A stretch of 64,000 nucleotides of DNA from Cryptomeria japonica. Its lineage: Eukaryota; Streptophyta; Pinopsida; Cupressales; Cupressaceae. Where the stretch lies: NCBI RefSeq assembly GCF_030272615.1, contig NC_081415.1, positions 625,889,740 to 625,953,739 of the forward strand, in the 5' to 3' direction. This document shows, piece after piece, positions 10,535 to 21,677 of this stretch. A model generated the notes under the pieces. It had not been told where the DNA came from. It was given only the letters and a program-made list of their open reading frames with translations, and searched no databases. A program made the position numbers and the translations under genes. The first letter of the stretch is position 1; each line of letters starts with the position of its first letter.

Positions 10535-11597
10535 TGTTAGGTCCCAAACACAATTGAGAGGGGGAGGGGGGGTGAATCAGTTGTCTAATAAATTCAAACC
10601 AAAAGCCAATTAACCAACTTAATGCTTAATACTAGTAAACCAGTTAAGTATGCCGGTAGATAATGTTAATAGTAAATTGCTATATCGGTAAAGATTAATG
10701 CATGAAACACAAACAAAAAGTCATCCACAACACATAACACCAATATTTGTACATGGAAACCTTGTAAGGGGAAAAACCATGATGGGAAACCTTACCCACA
10801 ATCAGATGATACTACTGCAGATAGTAAGTGTACATAAATTGGGTCTGCACATGCAAAAAGGCCAACAGCCTAGAGCTCACTGCTCAATCACAAAATGGGA
10901 GTCACACTGACTACAGTTGGATGGTTAAATCCAATAAGAATGTACTGCACAAAATAGCATCTTCATATGCTGGATTCAGTACCGGTGTAATGCTGATATG
11001 CTTATACAAAAACCTAGCTTTACGTTCAAATGATGTCTTCGTGTATACCTCTGCTTGATCTCGCATATACCTTCACTTAATTCTTTTTCACATTCCACAC
11101 TTGATCTTACAAATAAGATCTTACATTTATACCATACCCTAAGACCAATTTTAGTAGGTCGTCTCTACAAGATATTACAATAAAAACATTTTACAAACAA
11201 TATAATATCCAATACAATAACCGATTAAACATGTCGGCTTAATGCATTTACATCAATAATAAATCATCTCCATAGCGTGCCATGCTGATCTGGAAAAGAT
11301 AAACTTGTCAGTGTAACCCTAGATAACCTGGACCTATTTACTGGTAAAAGTAAATATGCAAATATGAATATACCAATTATTAATTCTTCAAAACAAAGTG
11401 TCCACACGATGTCTTCGACATTACCAAGTGTCTTCCATATCATTCCAAGTGTCGGTGAACATTATATCCTGCCTGTGAACCATATACTAGTAACAGTGCA
11501 ATAGTTACTTGCTTGCCGGTGAATGTTGCTAGATCTCAAAGTGCTTGTTTTCAGTAGGTGTTGACATCAATGACAAAACCATACCAAAATACCAACA
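10535..11597 (-). repeat. 5' LTR of Copia-1
   Basis: 1063 bp with termini TGTTGGTATTTTGG and CCTAACA in sense. It contains promoter and polyadenylation signals by position, but I cannot mark them with certainty. The interrupted G run near 10558-10572 is the C-tract motif in sense. Confidence 0.95.
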
Positions 11598-11602
11598 GTA
11601 CG
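11598..11602. other. Target-site duplication GTACG (right)
   Basis: Matches 4926-4930 exactly and defines the insertion of Copia-1. Confidence 0.9.
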
Positions 11603-12235
11603 TTCATTTGAAAAGTATCCTATGCAAAAATGAAAGTTAAGGATAAATATGTTTGTGACTATCACATATACCTCGACCCTTAGTGCTACACCTAGAATGG
11701 AAGGGTTTTCTCTTTGTCTGCAATGTGTTTTTTTTGCACTGGGATATCATTTACATTTTAGTTCCTTATACCCTAGTGTGCAAAGCTCCATTGAAACATA
11801 ATAAGGCTTGATGATGAAAATGTTGTGCTATAATAAAGACACAAGAATTCATGATAGTTTCATTTCCTCATATCAATTATTCAATCTATCAATCAATTAT
11901 ATTTCCTAACATTCTTCACTTCTTGCTAATCATTCTTCACTTTCATAAAGTTTCATTGTTCATCCAAATTTTTATTTATTATTTGTCTTATACAGGATGT
12001 GTCCTTCCTGAAACCAAATAAAATTATGTGTCTTTGTCTTATACAGGACATGTCCTTCCTGAAACTAGACTTGATCTTTACCCAACAATCCAATCAATCT
12101 GATCAATCAATCAATCTACAAATCATTCCAACCATCTCTTCTATCCAATCAAACCCATACATGACATCAAGTTAACCATTATTTCATCTTTCATCTAACA
12201 TTATTTTTTATTTCAAGACAACATTCATGCCTTTA
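11603..12235. repeat. AT-rich dispersed repeat, no gene
   Basis: No reading frame of note. Two copies of an ATACAGGA-TGTCCTTCCTGAAAC unit occur at about 11993-12016 and 12042-12065, and (ATCA)n runs near 12098-12118. Reversed and diverged versions of the same landmarks (TATCACATATACCT, ACATCCTGTATAAGACA) occur at about 30690-31050, so both regions appear to be copies of one repeat family in opposite orientation. Confidence 0.45.
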
Positions 12236-12720
12236 ATGCACAAACAATCTATCGATTGAATCCTGCTTCTTGCTTAGCCAAGTGACCAATTTGTCTCCCA
12301 AGAAAAATGCATGTGTTCTCCTTCTATCATCAACACATCAATAGCCTAATCAACATGTGTGAAATCTTTTAAAGACAGATCATCATTCTTCTTATACCAC
12401 AAACCAAAATTTAGAATCCCTTTCAAATATCAAAATATCCTTTTCACTGTTGAATCATGAGTTTGCTTTGAATTAGCTTGATATCTAGCAACCAAGAAAA
12501 CAACATGCATAATATCCAATCTTGAAGCAATAAAATACAATAATCCACCAATCATAAATTTTTAAAGCTTTTGATCCACTTCTAGAGATTCATCATCCTT
12601 GCTTAAATGACAATAGTAACCATGGGGGTTCCAACTAGCTTACAATTATCCACATTGAACTTATTCAACACCTCCTTGATGTACCTAGCTTGAGAAATGA
12701 AAATACCATCTTTTTACTAT
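12236..12720 (-). pseudogene. Copia RNase H remnant
   Basis: No continuous frame remains, but the minus strand shows scattered matches to the copia RT-RNase H join: traces of the YLxxTRxDIMxxV and SRFQxNPxxSHxSxVKRIxRYLKGT blocks around 12440-12560 and of RRRxxxxFFLGxxxVSW around 12240-12320. Assigned by position after the RT remnant and by these traces. Confidence 0.45.
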
Positions 12721-12756
12721 GTCACTTCAAGACAACGAAAAATGACAGCTCACCAA

Positions 12757-13420
12757 TCATTGATATCTAAAATTATTTTTCCATTTCTTTTGTAAACCTC
12801 TTACAACATCTTCATCTCCACCAAAAATAATATCATCAACATATATAACCACTATAAATAGCTTGCCACATTCAACTTTAAAATAAATATTACTATTTGT
12901 GGTACCTATCATGAAGTTCATTGCAATGAGTATATATCCAACATTACATACCAAGCTCTACGAGCTTTCTTGAGTCCATAAAGTGCCTTCTTGAGTCTAC
13001 AAACCATATCCAAATCTTTTGACAACTGAAACCCATCTATTTGTTCATTGTAAACCTCTTCTTCAAGTTTTCCATTCAAGAATGTTGAATTGACATCCAT
13101 TTGATACACCTTAAAGTTATTGTAAGAAAAAAAAGTAAGATATATTCTTATAGCTTACATCCTAGCTATGAGAAAAAAATGTCTCCTCAAAGTATATGCC
13201 TTCAACTTGTGAATAACCTTTGCATACCAGTCTAGCCTTATTTCTTATGACTTCTCCATTTTCATTCAAATTGTTCTAGAACACCGACTTTGTTCCTATC
13301 ACATTCTTGTCCACCAATCTAGGTACTAATTCTAATGTTCATTTCTTTTCTATTTGATTCACCTCTTCTTCCATTGTATTCATTCATCCATCAACTTTTC
13401 TAGCTTGTGTAAAATTCTTT
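12757..13420 (-). pseudogene. Copia reverse transcriptase remnant
   Basis: Two pieces in different frames remain: 12918-13109 (MYQMDVNSTFLNGKLEEEVY, LKKALYGLKKARRAWY) and 12757-12954 with the active-site segment [16 protein letters not shown]. Upstream traces of the [11 protein letters not shown] and FAPVARxEAIR blocks lie at about 13140-13260. The motif A Asp and the VDD box are both present, but frameshifts and stops separate them. Confidence 0.75.
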
Positions 13421-13739
13421 GGCTCCACCTTACATAAGAATCAAAAAAAATTCTTGTTCACTAGCCTCAATAAGTCTTCTTCTAGTCTGAATTGCTTTAT
13501 CTTTATCTCTAATGATTTGATCTTTTGAATGATTCTTCTCCACATACCGTGTAGGTGCCTTAGGTTCTTGTTTATATTCCTTGTCTTAGGTGCTTGTTCA
13601 CATTTCTTTTCTTTTATATTTGATTCTTATTTATCTTCTAGAAAAACCTTTTCTTCTGTAATAATGGAGGTGTCTTCTATCTCAATCTTAGATTTCAATG
13701 CAACCTGATTCCATTCTTCTTCACTAATTCTAATATTTG

Positions 13740-14480
13740 TACTTTCCACAATCTTTATCAACTCCTATTGTAGCAACAATATGCCTTACTTCTTGTAGAG
13801 TATCCAAAAATTATTCCTTCTTTAGATCTTGCATCAAACTTTCCCAAATCCTCTTCATCTCTTCTAATCTAGCACTTGATTTCAAATATTCTGAAATATT
13901 TGACTATAGGTGATCTTAGATGTCATAGTTCATAAGGTGTCTTTGTGCGATTCACTCTTAATTTTACCTTATTAAAAATATATACAATAGTATTTACAAC
14001 TTCTTTCCAATGCACAATAGGCAAGTTAGCATCTTTCAACATAGGTCTAGAAATTTCAACAGTAGTCCTATTATTTATTTTAACAACTCCATTTTTTTGC
14101 GGAGTCCTAGGTGTAGACAATTGCCTCCTAACACCATGATCTGCATAAAATCTATCCAATTCAATTGATGTAAATTATCAGGTCGTCGATCAGACAAATA
14201 TTTGATCTTAGCTTCTATTTGATTCTAAACCATAGTTTTGAATACCTTAAATCTATCTAGTCCTCTTGTCCTTGTAGGTCTTCTAGTAGAATAAACCTTG
14301 TTTTGTCTGACATTCCTTGCATATTGTATTGGCAGGTTTGATAATCTTTAGTAAATCTTTCACTAATTGAGTTGAACTGATCTTCACCATGTTTTCAAAG
14401 TTAATGTGTCCTATCCTTTTGTGCCACAACCAATTTTCACTACTTTGTGCCAACATATTACTTCCTGTGTTTTTCTTTAC
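13740..14480 (-). pseudogene. Copia integrase remnant
   Basis: The frame at 13923-14159 encodes the end of the integrase core (ADHGVRRQLSTPRTPQKNGVV with KINNRT in place of the usual ERKNRT, so the catalytic Glu is lost) and the KTPYEL motif. Traces of the LCHVNFEN zinc segment and CKECQxGKQ occur at about 14310-14420. Beyond repair as an enzyme. Confidence 0.7.
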
Positions 14481-14499
14481 ATAATAAATAATGCCATTT

Positions 14500-14800
14500 G
14501 TTCTTATACCTTCTATATTTAATCTTCTAGAACCTCCTTTTTTGATATCACATCTGGACCCATGAAATATGAGCTTGTATCCTTTATTGCCATTTGTTCT
14601 TATGCCTTATGCTTACTATTAATGTATATAGTTCCTTTACCATAGATAGGTGCAATCTCATCACCAACAAACTTCACTAATCTACCATCATACTTTTCAA
14701 AGTCTATGAGCTTCCTTTTATCACCTATCATATGATTAATATTGTGTAGGACATAGGGAAACTTGCAAAGGACTGTTAGAGCAAGAACAAACTCCAAATT
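14500..14800 (-). pseudogene. Copia protease / linker remnant
   Basis: The frame 14600-14797 holds NHMIGDKRKLIDFEKYDGRLVKFVGDE followed by IYGKGTI, the stretch just after the copia protease active site (compare HHMTGDKGKFLNFQEYNGG in Copia-1). The catalytic DSG itself is missing; the sequence before it is unrelated. Confidence 0.6.
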
Positions 14801-14878
14801 CTATGCAAAATAAACTTACACAGCTAATAGAATATCAATTCACAATTCATTAAAAATGAAGATTAAAAAAAACTATAT

Positions 14879-14883
14879 TAGAC
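14879..14883. other. Target-site duplication TAGAC (left)
   Basis: TAGAC precedes the LTR start TGTTAGATATTG and recurs at 29714-29718 after the far LTR end, proving that 14884-29713 is one insertion with later nested DNA. Confidence 0.9.
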
Positions 14884-16303
14884 TGTTAGATATTGTTGGA
14901 CACTGGTTGATATGTTGTCATTGATTTCAACATATGGGAAGATTGACATATGGGAAGAATTGTTGGATAGAGGAATATGTTCAATATGTTCTCTTTGTGT
15001 TTCAGTATTACAGACAAATTGAATGAGTTGGTTTAGCCTATGTGTTGCAGATGGGATGATGCGGATAAATGGATTTTGAGATACTTGTCTCCAATTGATT
15101 CAGAAAAAGATTCAAAGATCCACATGAAGAATTGATTGAGTTTTGTGATGTTGTATACCAACCGCATGCCTCTTGGTTTTTCAATTATTCAGTGTTGATA
15201 GGTTTTGGTATATTCGTGCGTATTGCTCAAGAATTGTAATATATTTAGTTGCAGATGTGTGGTATGTATTTTGGACATTGATGTGTGTCCTCATTTTGAT
15301 TAGTTCATGATTTAGAAATCCCCAAGAGAATCTTTCAAGTTGACAGTCAGTTATGTTTGTGTTTTTGAGCTTTGGTAGAGAGATGATGATGATTCTAGTA
15401 ATCTGAGTAGTTGTGGTTGGTGTGGTGCAATTCACATTGCTTGTGAATGTTTCTAGATCATGTTCAATGTGTATTGGTGGTTCGTATTGATTATTGTGCA
15501 TGTTATTGAAGCTTTTCCTTGTTTGGTGATGTTCTTCATGTTATGCGGCATTCATGATGTGGTAACATGTTGCAGATGATCAAGGCATAATTCTTGGAGG
15601 TGTTTCATATTTGCGGTGGTTGTTTAGGTCTAGTCTATGTCTTAGCCAACAATATTTTGGTCTACATGCATTGTTATAGCATGTGTAATTATATTTTTGC
15701 AATATGTAGCATGTGTTGATCCAACCTCTATTTCATGGGTTGATGACTTGTATAAATGAAATTAATAATCATTGAGAGGTATCATGCTATATGTGAATAT
15801 TGTATCAATCATTGAGTAATAAAGCAGTTGTGTGAAGTTATGAAAAGAAGTGTGTTGCAGAGAAGAATTGATAGTGAGCTTAACCAAAACTATACTAAGG
15901 CATGTGGAGATGTTATTTCATCAGTTCATGATACTCCGGATGTAATCCAAATTATTTTATAAGTCAGTGAGACTTCTTTTAAGGCAGTGAGCCTTCCTTA
16001 AGGGTTGCAGCCCTTATGGGTTTCTTGTTTGAGCATTGTGCCTGAATGCAAGTGAATTCCCCATTGTAATATTTCATTTACTCCTAACAGTGTACTATCT
16101 CATTGTCGATAGGTTCCCACCATTTTTTTTCCCTTAACCAGGTTTTCCACATCAAAAATCTTGGTGCTATGTGTGTTATAGATGTGGTGTTGTTTCATGC
16201 TTTAAACTATTAATTATTAGATCTAATTTGTGGTTTAAGTTATAGTAAGTTTTTGAGAAAACTGATTCACCCCCCCTCTCAATTTGTTGTAGTGTTGCAA
16301 ACA
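14884..16303 (+). repeat. 5' LTR of Copia-B
   Basis: 1420 bp, TGTTAGATATTG...TTGCAAACA. It matches both halves of the 3' LTR. It has the ATTCACCCCCCCTCTC motif at 16265-16280, the GGTTTTCCAC block at 16141-16150 and TTGGTG following, as in the other copia LTRs. Confidence 0.93.
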
Positions 16304-16305
16304 AC

Positions 16306-16316
16306 TGGTATCAAAG
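16306..16316 (+). other. Primer-binding site of Copia-B (variant)
   Basis: TGGTATCAAAG, two bases after the LTR end. It differs from the usual TGGTATCAGAG by one G-to-A change, another transition typical of decayed copies. Confidence 0.85.
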
Positions 16317-16359
16317 TTGGATCCTCTGCAAGAAGCCTGACTACTTGAGGAGATCCAAG

Positions 16360-17290
16360 ATGGAAACCTTTTCTTTAAAGAAGGATAGTCTGAGATTTGC
16401 TAGAATGAACTACACTCTCTAGAAAAGTTGGATGCAATGTTATTTGAGATGCATTGGAGAAGAGTATTGGAAGATCACTAAGAATGTATATTATGTTCCT
16501 CAAAATGGTCCTACTACTCTAGATGAGATAAAGGAAGAAAAATTCAATATTAGAGCTAAGGAAGCATTGTTGAGTGCCTTGACAAATTCTTAAATGACTA
16601 ATGTGATAGACTTAGAGACTTCTCATGAAATTTGGATAAATTTGGAGACCTTGCATCAAGGTGATAATCATGTGAAGATTGCTAAGTTGCAGAGTTTGAA
16701 GGGCAAATATGAAAAATTGAAGATGAGTGAAGAGGAGAACATTATTTATTTTATGCAGAAAGTGAATGAGCTTGTGTGTGGAATCAGATGTGTCGGTGGA
16801 GTATTAGAAGAATCTAAGATTGTTGCTAAAGTGTTGAGATCCTTGCCTCCTTCTTACAAACATAAAGTTGGTGCTATTGATGGAATCTAGACTATGACAA
16901 ATGTGACAAGAGACATGTTGATTGGTAAACTTGTTGCTTTTAAGCTAAGTGAGTTTGGAGACTCAATTCCTAATATTGATTTTGAATTCAAAGCTATTTT
17001 TTCCGGGAAGCAGAAATATGATTCGGGAGAAAGTTCTACAAGAGTATCCAAATATGAGAAAGAGATGAAAGAGATGGAAGATGAAGAAAGAGATCTTGAG
17101 GAGCTTGAAACACTTATTACGAGAACATTGCCTAAAGGTGCCAGTAAGTATGAAGGAAATTTACCTCTTAAATGTTTTTCATGTAATAAGATAGGAAATT
17201 TTGCATCAAGGTGTCCGGAAAGAGATAGAAATCCTAAGAAGCCATTTAAGTCATATAAGCCTAAATATCAGAAGAAGTGTTATTATATTT
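16360..17290 (+). pseudogene. Copia-B gag
   Basis: ATG at 16360 (METFSLKKDSLRFARMNY), then a TAG at the usual Trp of the gag fold, and further frame 1 pieces 16594-16890 and 16894-17628. Recognisable blocks are EIWINLETLHQGDNHVKIAKLQSLKGKYEKLKM, YFMQKVNELVCGIRCVGG and VLRSLPPSYKHKVGAI. The zinc knuckle is CFSCNKIGNFASRC, in which the zinc-binding His is replaced by Asn. No frameshift is seen in gag, only stops (about 16424, 16591, 16888). Confidence 0.88.
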
Positions 17291-17795
17291 GTGATAAAGG
17301 TGTGACAAATGATGAGTCAAATAAAGGAAATTCAGGAGATGAATTTGTGTTCATTTCTATCGAGGAAGATGATTCTGTAACTACAAATTCCACAATTTGC
17401 ATTAATGAGGAGAAATCTTTGGCTGCTAAAGTTGAGGAGAAAGATGAATGGGTAATTGAAAGTGGTTTCTCTCATCATATGACAAGTGATAAGAGTAAAT
17501 TTGTAAATTTAGAAAAGCATGATGGTGGTATAGTAAGATTTGGTGATAACAAAGCTTGTATAATTCATGGTAGAGGTTCTATTTCTCTTGATGGTAAGCA
17601 CAATACTGATGATGTGTTGTATGTTTAAGGTTTAAAGCATAATCTTTTCAGTGTTGGTTAAATGGTTGATAAGAGATATAACTTGAAATTCAAGAATGGT
17701 AAATGTAAGATCTTGAGTAGCTCCGGAACTGAGATTGAAGCAGGTACAAAGACTAAAGGTAACATCTTTCACTGAATGTTGGTGGTAAAAGTTGT
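17291..17795 (+). pseudogene. Copia-B protease and linker
   Basis: The frame continues from gag to a TAA at 17626-17628. The protease site reads EWVIESGFSHHMTSDKSKF: the catalytic Asp of D-S-G is Glu and the following Cys is Phe. After DGKHNTDDVLYV come stops and a frameshift near 17775, before the integrase. Confidence 0.85.
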
Positions 17796-18660
17796 TTGAT
17801 TTCTCAGATTGATGAAATTTGGTTATGGTATAGAAGAATGTGTCATGTAAATTTTTATTGCATGGTTAAGATAAGTTATACCCAAGCAGTGAGAGATCTA
17901 CCAAAGTTAATAAATCCTTTTAATCTGGTATGTGTGGAATGTCAATTAGGGAAGCAAAAAAGAGTTACTTATAAGAGAAAACAATATAATTCTAATGGAT
18001 TGTTAGATATTGTACATACTGATCTGTGTGGTCCTTCTAGAGTGAGAATCTTGTAGGGTGACAAGTATTTTATGTTGTTGATTAATGATTATTCAAGAAT
18101 GATGTGGGTTACCTTCTTAAGGGAAAAGTCTAAAGCACTAGAGAAGTTCAAGATTTTCAAAGATATGGTTGAAACTAAGACTAGATTGAAGATGAAGTGT
18201 CTGAGATCTGATAGAGGCTGAGAATTCACTTCCAGTGAGTTTAATGCATATTGTGAAGAGCATGGAGTTAAGAGATAGATATATGTTCCTAGCACACCAC
18301 AACCGAATGGTGTTGTAGAGAGAAAGAATAAAATAGTTCAAGAAGCTATTAGAACCATGATGATTGAAGGAAATGATCCGCATGTGTATTGGAGAGAAGT
18401 TGTGAGTACTATAGTATACACTCTTAATTGAGTAAATGTCAAAGGTGATACTAGTAAGAATCCTTATGAGTTATGGTTTGGTCATGCCCTTGCTGTTAGG
18501 TATTTCAAAAATTTTGGAAGTAGATTATATATCAAAAGAGATGAAGATCTTGGAAATTTTGATGGTAGATGTGATGAAGGAATTTTTCTTCGTTATTCTA
18601 CTAGAAGTAAGGCCTACCAGTGTTAAAAATAAAAGATTGAGAAGGATAGTTGAAAGTAAT
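17796..18660 (+). pseudogene. Copia-B integrase
   Basis: Starts with the zinc-binding segment (EIWLWYRRMCHVNFYCMVKI, then CVECQLGKQ) and continues in the core with HTDLCGPSRVRIL, a TAG, LINDYSRMMWVTFLREKSKAL, LRSDRG followed by a stop, EFTSSEFNAYCEEHGVKR with another TAG, and NGVVERKNKIVQEAI. KNPYELWFG follows in another frame (18436-18795). Catalytic Asp and Glu positions are still visible, but at least four stops and two frame changes inactivate it. Confidence 0.88.
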
Positions 18661-19740
18661 AATGTGGAGGTTGATGAAGGTAATGTAAGGCTGATTAGAT
18701 CTTACGAATATGATTTTGATGATCAGGATGCCAGTTTAGATAAAGGAAAACAAGTACAAACCCAAAGTCAAGTTCATATTGATTCAGAAAATTAAGAGAA
18801 TGAAGAGAAAGGTGCAAATGCTTGTGTAGAAGAAAGAGTTCAAGAGACTAAAATTCAAGAAAATCCTAAAACTCCCAAGAGGTTGAATTATTCAAAAAAT
18901 TAGATTATTGGTGATAAGAATAAAGGTGTGATGACTAGGAGAAGACTTGCTCAAGAAATTTGTTTGATTTCTAAGATTGAACCTAAATATGCTGATGAAG
19001 CATGTGAAGATGAAAATTGGATTAAAGCTATGGAAGAAGAATTGAATCAGATTGAGAAAAATGATGCATGGATTCTTGTTCCTAGACCTAAGGATAAAAA
19101 TGTAATTGGAACTAAATGGGTATTCTGGAATAAGTTGAATGAACAGGGTGAAGTTGTTTGAAATAAAGCTAGACTTTTTTGTAAGGGTTATTCATAGGTG
19201 GAAGGAATTGATTATGAGGAGACTTTTTCTCTGATAGCTAGAATTAAAGTTGTTAGATTATTTGTTGCCTATGTTGCTCACAAAGATTTCAAGGTTTATG
19301 AGATGGATGTCAAATCAGCCTTTCTTAATGGTGAGTTGGAAGATGAAGTCTACATTGAGCAACCAGATGGATTTCAACTGACAGATAAAAAAAACATGGT
19401 TTGTCAGTTGAAGAAAGAATTGCATGGATTGAAGCAAGCCCCTAGAACCTGATATGCCAGATTGGATAAGTATTTGATGAATCTTGGATTCAATAAAGGC
19501 ATCGCTGTCAGTAATTTTTATTTCAAGATTGATCATAATAACATTTTGATTGTTGAAGTTTTTGTTGATAACATTATCTTTGGAGGAAATGATTACCTAT
19601 GTAAGAAATTTTTTGAAGAGATGCAGAATGAGTTTGAGATGTCTATGATTGGTGAGATGAAATTCTTTTTGGGATTCTAAATTACTCAATTGGATAAAAG
19701 TATTTTCATATCTCAGTCCATGTAAAGGAATTGTTGAAGA
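18661..19740 (+). pseudogene. Copia-B reverse transcriptase
   Basis: Frame 1 pieces 18928-19161, 19198-19452 and 19462-19680 give [87 protein letters not shown] and VFVDNIIFGG. The active site V-D-D has become V-D-N. Stops occur near 19159, 19195, 19450 and 19678. The stretch 18661-18900 is the acidic linker before RT. Confidence 0.88.
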
Positions 19741-20508
19741 AAATTGGTTTTGAGGACTCTAAACTAGTTGGTACACCTATGGTGACCGGATGTAAGTTGA
19801 CAAAGAATGATGATTCTCTGAAAGCTAATCAGACTAGATATTGATCTATGATTGGTGGATTGTTGTATTTGGCTCAGACTAGACCTGATATAATGAATGT
19901 TGTGTGTCATGTTGCTAGATTTAAAGTTGATCCTAAGGAATCACATGTTACTGTCGTAAAAATGATATTCATATATTTGAAAGGGACAGCTGTTTTTGGT
20001 TTGTGGTATCTTAAGAATGATGACTTCACCTTGAGTGCTTTTACAGATGTTGAATGGGAAGGTGATGTTGATGATCGGAAGAGTACTACTAGTGGTGCAT
20101 TCTTTTTGGTAAGAAGTTAGTCTCTTGGGCAAGTAAGAAGCATAATGTTATTTCTTTATCTAATGAAAAGGCTGAAAATATTGTTGTTGCAAGCAATTGT
20201 ACTCAGGTAATTTGGATGAAGCAGATGTTGAAGGATATAGGAGTTGTTTATGATTAACCTATTGCTATATACTGTGATAATTAAAGTGCTATCAATATTT
20301 TAAAGAATCTAGTGTTGCATTCCAAAACAAAGAATATATCAGTCAAGTTTCATTTCTTGAGAGGGAACGTGAATGAGAAAGAAGCTAGATTGGAGTATGT
20401 ATCTACAAGGGAATAGATTGTAGACATTTTTATGAAGCCTTTTCCTAAAGATAATTTTGAGTATCTCAGAGAGAAGTTAGAAGTAATTGCCCCTCCTGAT
20501 GATAACTA
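19741..20508 (+). pseudogene. Copia-B RNase H
   Basis: The frame 19848-20120 encodes MIGGLLYLAQTRPDIMNVV, AFTDVEWEGDVDDRKSTTSGAFFL; traces of the YCDN and HVSVKFHFLR blocks follow at 20270-20360, and the polyprotein ends near 20508 (EYLREKLEVIAPPDDN-like, then TAA). Several stops and a frameshift near 20115 are present. Confidence 0.85.
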
Positions 20509-20835
20509 AGATGCATCGATTTGCATCAATCCAATTAACTTCACGGAGATATTTTTGTGATTTGTATTTGAAGTCGGTGTTGGTGTTCAATGGTTTAGAT
20601 GTATAGATTTTTGAAGCTAATCCAAAGGAGGAGAGAATCTTGATTATTGAGCCTTTGTCATTGATGTCAAAGGGGGAGAAAAGAGCATGTGAAAGACCCT
20701 GAAGCATTTTGGGATTTCTGATTTGAGTTGTTTGTCAAACGGGGAGTTAATCCTTGTGATTTTGAGGGAGATTGTTCTGAGTTGATTTCTTTCTTTGTAT
20801 TGATTGTTTTTCACATTCAATTTTTGCCATCAATA
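20509..20835 (+). other. 3' untranslated region of Copia-B
   Basis: No reading frame. It contains a second purine tract TCAAAGGGGGAGAAAAGAG at about 20667-20685 and the true polypurine tract at the end. It corresponds to the 3' region of Copia-1 at 6007-6323. Confidence 0.6.
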
Positions 20836-20849
20836 CCAAAGGGGGATAT
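20836..20849 (+). other. Polypurine tract of Copia-B
   Basis: ACCAAAGGGGGATAT immediately before the 3' LTR start TGTTGGAG at 20850. Confidence 0.88.
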
Positions 20850-21677
20850 TGTTGGAGATTATTGAAAATTGGTTGATCTGCTATCATTGATGTCAGCATA
20901 TGGGAAGATTTACATATGGGGAGAACTATTGGCTAGAGAAATATGTTGAAGATGTTTGCTCTGTGTTTCAGTGTTGCAGTCAAATTGAATGAGTTGGTTT
21001 AGCCTATGTGTTGTAGATGAGCTGATGCAGATTAATGGGTTTTAAGATACTTATCTCTAGTTGATTCTATGGAAGTTTCAGAGGTTCGCACGAAGAATTG
21101 ATCAAGTTTTGTGATGCAGTATACCAACTGCATGCAGCTTGGTTTTTTAGTTATTCAGTGTTGACAGGTTTTAGTAAATCTGTGTGTATTTCTTTGGAAT
21201 TATAATATCTTTAGTTGCAGATGTGTGATATGTATTCAATACATTGATGTGTGTCCTCATTTTGATCGGTTCATGATTTCAAAATCCACAAGCGAATATT
21301 TCAGGTTGACAGTCAATTATGTTGGTTTTTTTAATCTTTCGTAGAGAGATGATGATGATTCTAGTAATATGAGTTGTTTCAATTGTTGTGGTGCAATTCA
21401 CCTTGCGTGTGAATGTTTCTAGATCATTTTCTTTGTGTATTGGTGGTCCACATTAATTATTGTGCGTGTTATTGAATATTTTCCTTGTTTGGTGATTTTC
21501 TTCATGTTATGTGACATTTATGATGTGGTAGCATGTTGTGGATCATCAAGGCATAATTCTTGGAGGTGTTTCATATTTGTGGTGGTTGCTTAGGTCCAAA
21601 CTATGTCTTAGCCGATATTTTTTTGGTCTGCATGTATTGTTATAGCGTGTGTATTTATATTTTTGTAATATGTAGCG
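20850..21677 (+). repeat. 3' LTR of Copia-B, first part
   Basis: Matches the 5' LTR from 14884 to about 15710 and is cut by the nested element at TAGCG (21673-21677). The rest of the LTR resumes at 29112. Confidence 0.9.

Larger units (their letters stand above)
4931..11597 (-). mobile_element. Complete Ty1/copia LTR retrotransposon (Copia-1)
   Basis: A 6.67-kb element on the minus strand has every structural part in order: 5' LTR 10535-11597, primer site 10521-10532, gag, protease, integrase, reverse transcriptase, RNase H, polypurine tract 5991-6003 and 3' LTR 4931-5990, with GTACG duplications on both sides. The order protease-integrase-RT-RNase H is diagnostic of copia. All domains lie in one frame (10478 down to 6324) with no frameshift, but eight in-frame stops and a lost RT catalytic Asp make it non-autonomous. 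The LTRs differ at many positions by eye, mostly transitions, so the insertion is not recent. It is closely related to Copia-2 at 35710-48002. Confidence 0.95.
12236..14800 (-). mobile_element. Decayed internal region of a copia element
   Basis: Reading the minus strand from 14800 to 12236 gives copia domains in the right order: a protease-linker trace, integrase, reverse transcriptase, RNase H, but with many frameshifts and stops. No LTR, primer site or polypurine tract is left on either side, so both ends were lost before Copia-B inserted next to it. It is more diverged from Copia-1 than Copia-2 is and represents another, older family. Confidence 0.8.
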
